Positions 1 through 8,835 of a stretch of 64,000 bases of DNA are shown piece after piece. The number at the start of each line of letters is the position of its first letter. The first letter of the stretch is position 1. A program made the position numbers and the translations under genes. Origin of the DNA: Pseudomonas neuropathica (GTDB taxonomy: Bacteria; Pseudomonadota; Gammaproteobacteria; Pseudomonadales; Pseudomonadaceae); assembly GCF_015461835.1 (NCBI RefSeq), contig NZ_JACOPX010000007.1, positions 124,001-188,000 of the forward strand, read 5' to 3'. The notes beneath the pieces were generated by a model. The model saw only the letters and a list, made by a program, of their open reading frames with translations. It ran no database searches and was not told where the DNA came from.

Positions 1-1530
1 GAACGGCAACGCCAGCAAGGCCTGCTGCTCAGCGAATACTCCTACGACGATCAGGGACGCTTACTCGCCCACGCCGTAGGCCATCAGCGCGATGCGTTGT
101 ACCGCCGCGATTATGCCTACAGCGCCAATGGCAATCTCGCGCACATTGCCGACAGCCGCCACGGCCAGCGCACCTACGGCTACGACGCCCTCGACCGCCT
201 CATCCGCGTACGTCACTCACGCGACGAACTGCCGGAAAGCTTCGCCCACGACCCGGCCGGCAACCTGCTGATGCAGGACCGCCCCGGCCCCAGCCAGATC
301 CAAGGCAACCGCCTGCTGATGCAGGGCGACCGTCATTACGACTACGACGCCTTCGGCAACCTGATCCGCGAACGCCGAGGCCGCGCGCAGACCCTGGTCA
401 CCGAATACCGCTACGACTGCCAGCACCGCCTGATCGGCCTGACCCGCCCCGACGGCCAGACTGCGTCTTACAAGTACGACGCCTTCGGTCGACGCATCAG
501 CAAAACCGTCAATGGCGAAACCACCGAATTCTTCTGGCAGGGCGATCACCTCGTCGCCGAAAGCAGCGAAAGCGAATACCGCAGTTACGTCTACGAACCC
601 GGCACCTTCCGCCCGCTCGCGCTGCTCGACGGCAAAGGCCCGAAAAAGGCCTGCCCGTTCTACTACCAACTCGACCACCTCGGCACCCCGCAAGAACTCA
701 CCGACTACAGCGGCGACATCGTCTGGTCCGCGCAATACGACGCCTACGGCAAAGTCGCCGCACTGACCCTGGCCGGCGAAGACTACCTGAACCAGCCGCT
801 GCGCTTTCAGGGGCAGTACTTCGATGCGGAGAGTGGGCTGCATTACAACCGGCATCGGTATTACGACCCCCGGCTGGGGCGGTGCCTGACGCCGGATCCG
901 ATCAAGTTAGCCGGTGGGTTGAATCAGTACCAGTACGTGCCGAATCCGACGGGGTGGGTGGATCCGTTAGGGTTGAGCTCTAACTGCCCGCCGCCGAATA
1001 AGCCTGGGTGTGAGGTGCCGGGTGGGATTGGTGGGGCTAAGGTTAATGAGGGTGAACCAGCGCTGCCGAAGATGACGGCGCAGGAGCGGAGGGCGAGGAT
1101 AGATGAACTGGCGGAGGCAAACGCTTATCGGCGTTTGGGTGAGATGGAGATGTCAACACAAGGCGCTCACTTTTTAGAGAAGCACGGAGCTCAAACAACT
1201 CTACGATCTCAATTTGAACGAATTATGACAGGGAAAAATCCGACAACTGGGATAGTAGAGACTTATTACGGTGGACCAAACCATGGAGCACCTAAAATTC
1301 CTAGCGCGGCCACTCATTTTCTCAGCCATAGAGACCAGCTAAATGCTATCTACAGAGCCAAGCTGATACTCCGGCGGACCGATCTTCAAACGTCGAGAAG
1401 GCCGATGGATATGGGAAAGATCATTGGCGAAGGTTATACGAGAGACGGGATTTATGGGCAGCAAAAGAAAGCCGTAGTTATTCTCAGAGCAAATGGCGAC
1501 ACCGTAACTTCGTACGCGGATTTTGATTGA
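1..1530 (+). CDS. RHS-repeat polymorphic toxin, C-terminal part (5' end outside window)
   Basis: The reading frame is open from base 1, so this is the last 509 residues of a larger RHS/YD-repeat protein. The repeats (YDALDRLI, YDAFGNLI, YKYDAFGRR) form the shell that encloses the toxin in this family. The conserved core end follows (YYDPRLGRCLTPDPI, then NPTGWVDPLGL, to about base 975). The variable toxin tip then begins and base composition shifts to AT-rich from about 1140. The tip carries HFLEKHG, a THFLSHRDQLNAI stretch and a final strand pair ending TVTSYADFD. That order resembles RNase A-like CdiA-CT toxins, but this is inference. The stop overlaps the next start by one base. Delivery is probably by type VI secretion or a related route; no VgrG, PAAR or EagR gene is visible here. 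Confidence 0.9.
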   Translation, partial: ERQRQQGLLLSEYSYDDQGRLLAHAVGHQRDALYRRDYAYSANGNLAHIADSRHGQRTYGYDALDRLIRVRHSRDELPESFAHDPAGNLLMQDRPGPSQIQGNRLLMQGDRHYDYDAFGNLIRERRGRAQTLVTEYRYDCQHRLIGLTRPDGQTASYKYDAFGRRISKTVNGETTEFFWQGDHLVAESSESEYRSYVYEPGTFRPLALLDGKGPKKACPFYYQLDHLGTPQELTDYSGDIVWSAQYDAYGKVAALTLAGEDYLNQPLRFQGQYFDAESGLHYNRHRYYDPRLGRCLTPDPIKLAGGLNQYQYVPNPTGWVDPLGLSSNCPPPNKPGCEVPGGIGGAKVNEGEPALPKMTAQERRARIDELAEANAYRRLGEMEMSTQGAHFLEKHGAQTTLRSQFERIMTGKNPTTGIVETYYGGPNHGAPKIPSAATHFLSHRDQLNAIYRAKLILRRTDLQTSRRPMDMGKIIGEGYTRDGIYGQQKKAVVILRANGDTVTSYADFD

Positions 1531-1892
1531 TGAAAAAAATATATGAGATTGTGGATATAAAAAATTTACTGTTTGTTTTTGATATTGAAAATACTCACGA
1601 CATAGATCGAGAGCGATTGATAGCTGAAAAAAACGTCAATGATTCGCAGCAGTTGACGGAGCTGTTCGATACTTTGTTAAAGCCTGAGTTTTATGAGTAC
1701 ACAGATACAGAGCAAGAATCCCTCATCGGAACAGTCCATCATTTTTTGATGACGAATGACAATTTTGACCTCGTATTCAATCGTATGACGACTTATTTCG
1801 GTCAAGAAGTTGCCGATAGGCCATGTTTTATGGGGGTTTTGTTAAGGTGTTTGACAAAATATCGAAATGAAAAAAAAGATTCCGGACAATGA
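1530..1892 (+). CDS. Probable immunity protein for the RHS toxin
   Basis: An acidic, AT-rich small protein of 120 residues starting MKKIYEIVDIKNL. Its ATG shares one base with the RHS stop codon (TGATG), the usual coupling of polymorphic toxin and immunity genes. A TTG three bases upstream is a less likely start. I recognise no named family, no signal peptide and no membrane segment, which suits a cytoplasmic partner that binds the toxin tip. The immunity role is inferred from position, size and composition only. The low GC matches the toxin tip and differs from the flanking core genes, as expected for a cassette moved as a unit. Confidence 0.7.
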   Translation: MKKIYEIVDIKNLLFVFDIENTHDIDRERLIAEKNVNDSQQLTELFDTLLKPEFYEYTDTEQESLIGTVHHFLMTNDNFDLVFNRMTTYFGQEVADRPCFMGVLLRCLTKYRNEKKDSGQ

Positions 1893-1941
1893 AATTCCAG
1901 TCTCGCTTTGTGTGCTATTAGGGGGGGCACCTCGCGTGGTC

Positions 1942-3723
1942 TTAACTAACTAGTTGCGTCGTCCGGGGTGTGGGCGCTAAATCGTCGAGCACATGCACGC
2001 TATACCCCGGAACATTCTTCGCATGATGCTTTGCCTGCGAGGCCATCTCCGCAAGCTGACTGGCATCAAGTTGTGCGCAGGCTTCGGGATGTAGATGCAC
2101 GACGCCAATGGACAGCGACAACAACGGAAACTCCTGCCGCACCCCTTGGCGATTCGGTGCGATGAAGCAACCCGCCTCAAGGTGTTCGGGCCGGTAGAAA
2201 CGTCGGCATTGGCTCTGAAAGTCATCAAGCAATTGATTGAGGCGTTTGCGCCAGTCTTCCGGGCCGAGGACCAACAGGAAGTCGTCGCCGCCAATATGGC
2301 CAACGAAGTCGCGGCTCGGGTCTACCCGCTCGTTCAGGCATTGCGCCAGGCACAGCAAAACTTCATCACCACGCCCGTAGCCATAGATATCGTTGAAGGG
2401 TTTGAAACTGTCGATGTCGACATAGCAGATGACCGACTCGCGCCCCTGCTGCAGCAACCGCGTCAGGCATTGCTGAATCGGCACATTACCCGGCAGCAAG
2501 GTCAGCGGGTTGGCATAACGCGCCTGTTGAATCTTCAGTTCGGTGATCAGTTTGAGTACGTCGATCACCCGGCCAAGGCCGAGGTAGCCGCCGTTCAGGG
2601 TGATGATGAAATCCTCTTCAATGCGTTGCCGCGCGCGGCTGGTGATCAGTCGGCTGACCTGTTGCAGTGACTGGCTCATTTCCACGGCGAGGAAATCGTC
2701 GTTCATCAGGCGGCTGATCGGTTTACGGGCGAACAGGTCGGTGGCGAACGGTTTGAGCAGGGCATCCGACAACGAGTGGCGGTGGACAATGCCGCAAGGT
2801 TGGCCTTGTTCGTCGAGTACTGCCAGTGAGTTGAGGTTGGCCTGGCGGCGGAAGGCCTCCAGTACGTTGGCGGTGGGTGTGTCGCGATGCACGGCCGGTT
2901 GGTCGTTGAGCAGGGCGCTGAGGTCGCTGCCTTCGTCGTTCAGCGTAACGGCGCTGCTGTCGTGTTTGGGCATCAAGGCGCGGGCATCGCGCGGTGGGTG
3001 TTCTTGGGGGCGGCCAAGCAGGTAGCCCTGCACCAGATCGACGCCCATTTCCGTCAGCACCGCGAGTTCTTCCGGCAACTCGATGCCTTCGGCAATGACT
3101 TGTGCGCGTGAGGCTTTGGCGATTTGCAGGATCGAGCCGACGAACTCGCGCTTCAACGCATCTTGATGAATGCCATCGATGAAGTGCCGATCGATCTTCA
3201 CATAATCCGGGCGCAGTTCCGACCATAACCGCAAGCTAGAATAACCGGCCCCGAGATCATCCAGTGCAATGGAAAAACCCATGGCCCGGTAGTGATGCAA
3301 GGCGGTTTGCAGTAACTGAAAATCGTCGATCGGTGTTTGCTCGGTCAACTCGATGACGACCTGACTGGGTGGAATGCCGAAATCCTGCAGCAACTGCAAC
3401 GTGCGCCCCGGTTGGTGCGCAGCTTCGAGTAACGACTCGGGCGAGACGTTGAGAAACAGTTTGCCCGGCAACTGCTGCTCGTTGAAGCGACGGCAAGCGC
3501 TTTGGCGGCAGGCGATTTCCAGCTCGCTCAAACGCCCGGCCTGACGGGCCACGGCGAACAGTGCGATCGGCGAGTGAAGAGGGCTGTTGGACGGGCCACG
3601 GGTGAGGGCTTCGTAGCCAAGAATACGCCGTTCGGAGAGGCTGATGATCGGCTGGAACAGGCTGTGTAAACCGCTTTGAGTCAGGATCGAGCTCAAGGCA
3701 CTCAGCTGTTCGGTCGTGGTCAT
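1942..3723 (-). CDS. EAL-CBS-GGDEF cyclic-di-GMP signalling protein
   Basis: A 593-residue cytoplasmic protein. The N-terminal EAL domain (about residues 15-250) has the key elements of an active phosphodiesterase: YEALTRGP, LFLNVSPESL, VIELTEQ, DDLGAGYSSL, KIDRHFI, AEGIELPEE and QGYLLGRP. A pair of CBS-type repeats (about 265-385) follows, normally a nucleotide-sensing module. A C-terminal GGDEF domain (about 405-575) has the signature HIGGDDF, with Asp in place of the usual Glu. This suggests phosphodiesterase activity with a regulatory or weak cyclase domain. No transmembrane segment is seen. It lies downstream of prc in the same orientation, separated by a terminator, so it probably has its own promoter. 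P. aeruginosa has, as I recall, the same neighbour order (PA3257-PA3258). Confidence 0.9.
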   Translation of the reverse strand: MTTTEQLSALSSILTQSGLHSLFQPIISLSERRILGYEALTRGPSNSPLHSPIALFAVARQAGRLSELEIACRQSACRRFNEQQLPGKLFLNVSPESLLEAAHQPGRTLQLLQDFGIPPSQVVIELTEQTPIDDFQLLQTALHHYRAMGFSIALDDLGAGYSSLRLWSELRPDYVKIDRHFIDGIHQDALKREFVGSILQIAKASRAQVIAEGIELPEELAVLTEMGVDLVQGYLLGRPQEHPPRDARALMPKHDSSAVTLNDEGSDLSALLNDQPAVHRDTPTANVLEAFRRQANLNSLAVLDEQGQPCGIVHRHSLSDALLKPFATDLFARKPISRLMNDDFLAVEMSQSLQQVSRLITSRARQRIEEDFIITLNGGYLGLGRVIDVLKLITELKIQQARYANPLTLLPGNVPIQQCLTRLLQQGRESVICYVDIDSFKPFNDIYGYGRGDEVLLCLAQCLNERVDPSRDFVGHIGGDDFLLVLGPEDWRKRLNQLLDDFQSQCRRFYRPEHLEAGCFIAPNRQGVRQEFPLLSLSIGVVHLHPEACAQLDASQLAEMASQAKHHAKNVPGYSVHVLDDLAPTPRTTQLVS

Positions 3724-3739
3724 GGCAATCTCTGGCGAT

Positions 3740-3787
3740 AAAAAAAGGACTGGGAGCGTTCTCGATGAAGAGAATGGCTCCCAGTCC
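3740..3787 (-). terminator. Rho-independent terminator after prc
   Basis: Arms GGACTGGGAGC (3747-3757) and GCTCCCAGTCC (3777-3787) form an 11-bp perfect stem. On the minus strand it is followed by a run of seven T (complement of 3740-3746). It lies between prc and the EAL gene and ends the prc transcript about 70 bases after the stop. Confidence 0.8.
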
Positions 3788-3815
3788 TTTATTGCACGAC
3801 AGAATGATGACTGTT

Positions 3816-3841
3816 TGATGACGATCCGAGGATCGTCATCA
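3816..3841. other. Perfect palindrome downstream of prc
   Basis: Two 12-base arms, TGATGACGATCC and GGATCGTCATCA, are separated by two bases. It lies 17 bases past the prc stop and has no T-tract. It could be a secondary RNA hairpin protecting the prc 3' end, or a protein-binding palindrome. Its function is unknown. Confidence 0.4.
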
Positions 3842-3857
3842 CTAAATTGCCATCATC

Positions 3858-5975
3858 TTACTTCTTGGCCACCTGATTGCTCAGCTTCAGATAATCCAGC
3901 AGCACGCGCCCGGTTTCGCTCAGGTAGGCATCGTCTTCCGGTTTGACCTTGTCCGGGTCAGCGGCCGCAAGGGCGTCTTCGTCTTCCTTCTTCAGCTCTT
4001 TGAGCGGCTCTTCGCCTTTGGCCTTGCGACGGATGTTTTCCATCGTCAGCTGTTTGGCGTCGATATCGGCGTGCTGGGCACGGCGCTCGGCTTCGTTGAG
4101 GCTGACGGTTTTTTCTTCCATCAGTTTCTGCGCCAGAGCCAGCTTGTCACGGATGAACACGAACTCGGCATCCTTGGCGGTGCGCGTGTCATGTTCGGAC
4201 TTGAGCTGAGCCAGGAACGGCTTGAACGGATCGGCCGCCGGTTTGATCGCTGCGCGGATGGTGTCCCACGGCATGGCTTCCGGCAGAGCGCTCTCGCCGA
4301 TTTCCTTGGTGTCGATCAGAGACGGGTAGTCGATGTCCGGCAACACGCCCTGATGCTGGGTGCTCTGACCGGAAACCCGGTAGAACTTGGCCAGAGTCAG
4401 CTTCAGTTCGCCATGGTTCAGCGGCTGAATGGTCTGCACGGTGCCTTTACCGAAGGTCTGGCCACCGATGATCAGTGCGCGGTGGTAGTCCTGCATGGCG
4501 CCGGCGAAGATCTCCGAAGCCGAGGCGGACAAGCGGTTGACCAGCAACGCCATCGGGCCTTTGTAGAACGCGCCCGGGTTTTCATCTTCGAGGACGTCGA
4601 CACGGCCATCGGCATTACGCACGAGGACGGTCGGACCCTTGTCGATAAACAGACTGGTCAGCTCGGTGGCTTCCTGCAGGGAACCGCCGCCGTTGTTGCG
4701 CAGGTCGATGACCACGCCGTCGACTTTGTCTTTCTGCAGTTCGGTCAGCAGTTTCTTGACGTCGCGAGTGGTGCTCTTGTAGTCCGGATCACCAGCGCGG
4801 AACGCCTTGAAGTCGAGGTAGAAGGCTGGAATCTCGATCACGCCGAGTTTGTAGTCCTTGCCGTCCTGTTTCAGGTTGAGCACGGACTTCTTCACGGCCT
4901 GGTCTTCAAGCTTCACCGCTTCACGGGTGATCGGCACGATCTTGGTGGTCTGGTCGTTCGGCGCATTGCTCGCCGGAATCACTTCCAGACGCACTACCGT
5001 GCCTTTCGGGCCACGGATCAGCTTGACCACTTCGTCCAGACGCCAGCCAACCACATCGACCATCTCTTTGTTGCCTTGGGCAACACCAATGATCTTGTCG
5101 GCCGGGGCAACCTGTTTGGTCTTGTCAGCCGGGCCTGCCGGAACCAGGCGCACGACTTTGACCTGGTCGTTGTCGCTCTGCAACACGGCACCGATGCCCT
5201 CGAGGGACAGGCTCATGTTGATGTCGAAGTTTTCCGCGTTATCCGGCGACAGATAGTTGGTGTGCGGATCGTACGACATGGCGAAGGTGTTGATGTACGC
5301 CTGGAAGATGTCTTCCGGACGGGTCTGGTCCAGACGCGCCAACTGGTTCTTGTAGCGCTTGGTCAGGGTTTCCTGGATCTGCTTCGGCTCTTTGCCGGCG
5401 ATCTTCATCCGCAGCACTTCGTCCTTGACGCGTTTGCGCCACAGATCGTCGAGTTCAGCGGTGGATTTGAGCCAAGGAGCGTCCTTGCGGTCGATCAGCA
5501 AGGTTTCCTTGGTAGTGAAGTCCATCTTGTCGACGCCTTTGTTCAGCTCGGCAAGGGCGAAGTCCAGACGCGCCTTGACGCGGTCCAGATAGCGCTTGTA
5601 GATGGTGAACCCGGCGTTGAGGTCGCCGCTTTTAAGGAAGTCGTCGAACTGGGTCTTCCACTTGTCGAATTCGGTGATGTCGCTGGCCATGAAGTAGCTG
5701 CGCGACGGATCCAGCAGCTTGAGGTAGCTGTCGTAGATGATCACCGAGCGCGCATCGTCGAGCGGCGGCTTGCTGTAGTGGTGACGCTTGAGCAACTCGA
5801 CGACGTTCAGGCTGGCGATGACTTCATCGCGATCAGGCTGCAACTTGTCCCAGCTGTTGGCTGCGAATGTGGTGCCCGACACCGGCAACAAACCGATACC
5901 GATGAAAAGAGCGAGGGCGGTGCTGGGGAGCAAATGCTTCATGCTGATTCGACGCGGGGACAATTGATAACGCAT
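3858..5975 (-). CDS. prc: Carboxy-terminal processing protease Prc/Tsp (S41 family)
   Basis: A periplasmic tail-specific protease that degrades proteins through exposed C-termini and trims cell-wall enzymes. Order: a signal peptide (MKHLLPSTALALFIGIGLL, cut near TTFAA), an N-terminal Tsp helical domain, a PDZ domain (about 235-320), the S41 catalytic core (about 350-550) and a C-terminal DUF3340-type tail. The catalytic Ser is in RLSASASEIFAGAM and the general-base Lys in GGQTFGKGTVQT. The upstream ATG at 5975 gives 705 residues. The ATG at 5942 (MKHLL) gives a cleaner signal peptide and 694 residues, and may be the true start; neither has a strong Shine-Dalgarno. It is divergent from the oxidoreductase gene and closed by a terminator. 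Confidence 0.95.
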   Translation of the reverse strand: MRYQLSPRRISMKHLLPSTALALFIGIGLLPVSGTTFAANSWDKLQPDRDEVIASLNVVELLKRHHYSKPPLDDARSVIIYDSYLKLLDPSRSYFMASDITEFDKWKTQFDDFLKSGDLNAGFTIYKRYLDRVKARLDFALAELNKGVDKMDFTTKETLLIDRKDAPWLKSTAELDDLWRKRVKDEVLRMKIAGKEPKQIQETLTKRYKNQLARLDQTRPEDIFQAYINTFAMSYDPHTNYLSPDNAENFDINMSLSLEGIGAVLQSDNDQVKVVRLVPAGPADKTKQVAPADKIIGVAQGNKEMVDVVGWRLDEVVKLIRGPKGTVVRLEVIPASNAPNDQTTKIVPITREAVKLEDQAVKKSVLNLKQDGKDYKLGVIEIPAFYLDFKAFRAGDPDYKSTTRDVKKLLTELQKDKVDGVVIDLRNNGGGSLQEATELTSLFIDKGPTVLVRNADGRVDVLEDENPGAFYKGPMALLVNRLSASASEIFAGAMQDYHRALIIGGQTFGKGTVQTIQPLNHGELKLTLAKFYRVSGQSTQHQGVLPDIDYPSLIDTKEIGESALPEAMPWDTIRAAIKPAADPFKPFLAQLKSEHDTRTAKDAEFVFIRDKLALAQKLMEEKTVSLNEAERRAQHADIDAKQLTMENIRRKAKGEEPLKELKKEDEDALAAADPDKVKPEDDAYLSETGRVLLDYLKLSNQVAKK

Positions 5976-6026
5976 ATTAGGCCGTCTTTGAAGTCGCCGG
6001 TTCTACGAGAGCCGGTCGCATAATGC

Positions 6027-6054
6027 AAAAAGCCCGGCGCTACAGCTTCGGGCT
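6027..6054 (-). terminator. Possible terminator or attenuator hairpin upstream of prc
   Basis: AGCCCG (6031-6036) pairs with CGGGCT (6049-6054), and on the minus strand five T follow (complement of 6026-6030). No minus-strand gene ends here. It could stop antisense transcription coming out of the oxidoreductase gene, or lie in the prc leader. The stem is short. Confidence 0.4.
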
Positions 6055-6080
6055 CAGTCCAGACTCACTATGGAGGCACT

Positions 6081-7043
6081 GTGAAGGCATTGCAAGGCGT
6101 TGACGGTCAAGTGGCATGGGTTGAAGAGCCGAGTCCTACGTGCGATGTAGGACAAGTCCGCATCCGAGTGGCGGCAGCGGGCCTCAATCGCGCCGATTTA
6201 TTACAGAAAGCGGGGCTCTATCCGCCGCCACCAGGGGCCAGCCAAGTGCTCGGTCTTGAGTGCTCCGGGATCATCAGCGAGGTCGGCGCGGGGAGTGCGT
6301 GGCAGGTCGGTGATCGGGTTTGCGCCTTGTTGGCCGGGGGCGGGATGGCCGAAGAGGTGGTCGTCGACGGGCGGCACGTGCTGCCGGTTCCCGAAGGCGT
6401 GTCGCTGGTCGAGGCCGCCGCATTGCCTGAGGTTTATGCAACAGTCTGGCTGAATGTGTTTCAACTTGCGGCGCTCAAACCGGGTGAGAAAGTTCTCCTG
6501 CATGCCGGCGCAAGTGGAATCGGTTCAGCCGCCATTCAGTTGTGCAAGGCGTTCGGCAATCCGTGCTGGGTCAGCGTCGGTTCGGCCGAGCGTCTGGCTT
6601 ACTGCGAAGCACTCGGTGCGCAGGGCGGGGTGGTGCGCACTGATGATCTGGAGAGCCTGCGTGATTTCGGGCCGTTCAATGTGATTCTCGATCCGGTCGG
6701 CGGTAATTATTCGGCGCTGAACCTGAAGCTGATGGCGCTCGATGGGCGCTGGGTGTTGATCGGTTTGATGGGCGGCCGTGAGGCCAAACTGGATCTGGCG
6801 CAGGTCTTGGCCAAGCGAGTGCAACTGTTGGGCTCGACGTTGCGCAGTCGCGACGATCAGTTCAAGGCGGATCTGTTGAGTGATCTGGGTCAGCAGGTGT
6901 GGCCGTTGTTTGCGGAAGGGCGCTTGAGTCCGCAGTTGGCCAAGGCGTTTCCGGTCAAAGACGCTGAGGCGGCGTTTGTGGAGCTGGCGAGCAATACCGT
7001 TTCAGGCAAGTTGGTATTGGTGATTGACGAAAGCCTTACCTGA
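6081..7043 (+). CDS. NAD(P)H quinone oxidoreductase, PIG3/QOR type (MDR superfamily)
   Basis: A 320-residue medium-chain dehydrogenase/reductase of the zinc-free quinone oxidoreductase group. It shows the GroES-like N-terminal half (NRADLLQKAG, then PPPPGASQVLGLECSG) and a Rossmann half with GASGIGSAAIQLCKAFG for NADPH binding. The zinc ligands of alcohol dehydrogenases are absent. It probably reduces quinones or other electrophiles in the cytoplasm. The start is GTG at 6081 with a good GGAGG at about 6071. It is divergent from prc, and a REPIN follows 13 bases after the stop. The likely physiological substrate cannot be told from sequence. Confidence 0.9.
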   Translation: MKALQGVDGQVAWVEEPSPTCDVGQVRIRVAAAGLNRADLLQKAGLYPPPPGASQVLGLECSGIISEVGAGSAWQVGDRVCALLAGGGMAEEVVVDGRHVLPVPEGVSLVEAAALPEVYATVWLNVFQLAALKPGEKVLLHAGASGIGSAAIQLCKAFGNPCWVSVGSAERLAYCEALGAQGGVVRTDDLESLRDFGPFNVILDPVGGNYSALNLKLMALDGRWVLIGLMGGREAKLDLAQVLAKRVQLLGSTLRSRDDQFKADLLSDLGQQVWPLFAEGRLSPQLAKAFPVKDAEAAFVELASNTVSGKLVLVIDESLT

Positions 7044-7056
7044 CAACGCAAAACCC

Positions 7057-7147
7057 TGTAGGAGTGAGCCTGCTCGCGATGACGATCTGTCAGTCAGCAT
7101 TGATGTTGGCTGACAGATCGTCATCGCGAGAAGGCTCACTCCTACAT
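7057..7147. repeat. REPIN (inverted REP pair)
   Basis: Two REP units of the GTAGGAGTGAGCC type in opposite orientation form a long imperfect hairpin between convergent genes. The inner parts (GACGATCTGTCAG and CTGACAGATCGTC) also pair. Similar elements recur at about 22.35 and 32.34 kb. Confidence 0.9.
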
Positions 7148-7157
7148 TTGATCTCCG

Positions 7158-7811
7158 TTATTTCCAGAGATGGACCGGCCAACCGGATTGTTCCGCATGC
7201 TCCAGCAGCACTGGGTCCGGATTCACCACGTGTGGGAAATCCACCTTCAGCAACAGCGGCAGATCATTGCGCGAGTCGGAATAGAAACTCGCGCCCTCAA
7301 GGTTCTCCTCTTCGGCATCCAGCCATTCCAGCAGGCGTGTGATCTTGCCTTCGCGGTAGGTCAGGGTGCCGACGGTATGGCCGCTGTAAACGCCATGGGC
7401 GACTTCCAGTTCGATCCCCAGAATTTCATCGATGCCCAGTCGATCGGCAATCGGTCTGACCAGATGCGTGCCCGACGCCGAGATCACCAGAATGCGGTCG
7501 CCGGCCTTGCGGTGGGCGGCGATGGTTTTGGTCGCGTCGCTGAAGATGATCGGTTCGATAAAGTCTTCAACCCATGGCCCGACCAAGTGCTCGACTTCTT
7601 CCGGCGTGCGCCCGATGAGCGGTTCAAGGCTGAACTCCATGTAGTCTTCCATGCGCAATTTGCCATGGCTGTAGGCGTCCATCAGTTCGTTGTTCTTGCG
7701 CATGAACGACTCGGGATCGACCCAGCCCAGGCGCCCCATCTGCTCGCTCCAGAGGGTGGCGCAGTCGCCGTGGATCAATGTTTCGTCCAGATCAAAAATT
7801 GCCAGAGCCAT
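7158..7811 (-). CDS. HAD-IB family phosphatase (phosphoserine-phosphatase-like)
   Basis: A 217-residue soluble HAD hydrolase. Motif I is FDLDETL (nucleophile Asp7, acid Asp9), motif II VISASGTHL, and motif IV SDSRNDLPLL. The cap is the small helical type found in SerB-like enzymes. It is the last gene of the minus-strand transporter operon, 34 bases after the ATPase gene. It may therefore remove phosphate from the imported or partly hydrolysed compound. Substrate specificity of HAD-IB proteins cannot be read from motifs. The convergent oxidoreductase gene is separated from it by a REPIN. Confidence 0.85.
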   Translation of the reverse strand: MALAIFDLDETLIHGDCATLWSEQMGRLGWVDPESFMRKNNELMDAYSHGKLRMEDYMEFSLEPLIGRTPEEVEHLVGPWVEDFIEPIIFSDATKTIAAHRKAGDRILVISASGTHLVRPIADRLGIDEILGIELEVAHGVYSGHTVGTLTYREGKITRLLEWLDAEEENLEGASFYSDSRNDLPLLLKVDFPHVVNPDPVLLEHAEQSGWPVHLWK

Positions 7812-7845
7812 CAGTGCAGTTCTCTCTTCAACGTCAGCAAAGTCA

Positions 7846-8835
7846 TCAGGCTACCTCACACAGGGCCGTTGGATCGATTGAAAGTGCCAGTCGCTGACCG
7901 TCGGGATGCAGATCGGCCGCCGAGCGGTTGAGCACATCCACCACCAGTTCGACACCGCGCGCTTCGATGCGGTAGCGGATGACATTGCCGAGCAGGCTGT
8001 GGCTGCGGATCTGCGCGTCGAGTTCGCCGTCAAGGCTCAGTTCGATGGCTTCCGGGCGAATGGCGATGCGGTGGTTGATCGGCCGTTGCAACAGCTTTGA
8101 TGCGTCGTCGGCATCGAGCAGGTTGTAGTTGCCGATGAAGCCGGCGGCGAACACATCGACCGGCGCGGTGTAGAGGGTTTCGGCATCGCCGCTCTGGACG
8201 ATTTTTCCCTGATTCATCAGGAAAATCCGGTCAGACATGGTCAGCGCTTCTTCCTGATCGTGGGTAACGAAAATCGTCGTCAGGCCGAGTTCGCGTTGAA
8301 TCTGCCGGATTTGTTCACGCAAGTGTTTACGAATTCGTGCATCAAGGGCCGACAGCGGCTCATCCAGCAGCAGCAAGCGCGGACGCGTCACCAGCGAACG
8401 GGCGAGGGCCACACGCTGACATTGGCCGCCGGACAACTGATGCGGATAGCGACTGGCGAAGTCGTTCAGTTCAACCAGTTTCAACACTTCCGAAACGCGT
8501 TTATGGCTGTCGTCGGCGTTGACTTTCTGCATGCGCAAACCGAAGGCAACGTTCTGCTCGACGGTCATGTTGGGGAACAGCGCATAGCTCTGGAACACCA
8601 TGCCGATCCCGCGTTTCTGCGGACTCAACGGCACGATATCGACGCCATCGAGCAGAATCTTGCCGCCATCGACCGGCGTCAGGCCGGCGATGCAACGCAG
8701 CAGGGTGGACTTGCCGCAACCGGACGGGCCGAGCAGGGTGACGAACTCGCCCTTGTTGATCTCGCAATTGATGTCGCTGAACACGGTCGTGCCAGCGTAG
8801 TTTTTCTGCAGGTGTTGGACGCTGACATAGCTCAT
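7846..8835 (-). CDS. ABC importer ATP-binding protein
   Basis: A 329-residue ATPase of the spermidine/ferric-iron/2-aminoethylphosphonate importer class. It has Walker A GPSGCGKSTLL, the Q-loop in VFQSYALFPNMTV, signature LSGGQCQRVALARS, Walker B LLLLDEPLSALD and H-loop FVTHDQEEAL. A C-terminal TOBE-like region (about 240-329) probably binds regulator or substrate. Its ATG overlaps the stop of the upstream permease gene (ATGA), so translation is coupled. It works on the cytoplasmic face with the two permeases next to it. Confidence 0.93.
   Translation of the reverse strand: MSYVSVQHLQKNYAGTTVFSDINCEINKGEFVTLLGPSGCGKSTLLRCIAGLTPVDGGKILLDGVDIVPLSPQKRGIGMVFQSYALFPNMTVEQNVAFGLRMQKVNADDSHKRVSEVLKLVELNDFASRYPHQLSGGQCQRVALARSLVTRPRLLLLDEPLSALDARIRKHLREQIRQIQRELGLTTIFVTHDQEEALTMSDRIFLMNQGKIVQSGDAETLYTAPVDVFAAGFIGNYNLLDADDASKLLQRPINHRIAIRPEAIELSLDGELDAQIRSHSLLGNVIRYRIEARGVELVVDVLNRSAADLHPDGQRLALSIDPTALCEVA

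Noticed and set aside
4071-6023. A 650-residue open frame on the plus strand across prc
   Set aside because: It is antisense to the clearly identified prc gene. High GC at third positions commonly leaves the opposite strand open in Pseudomonas.
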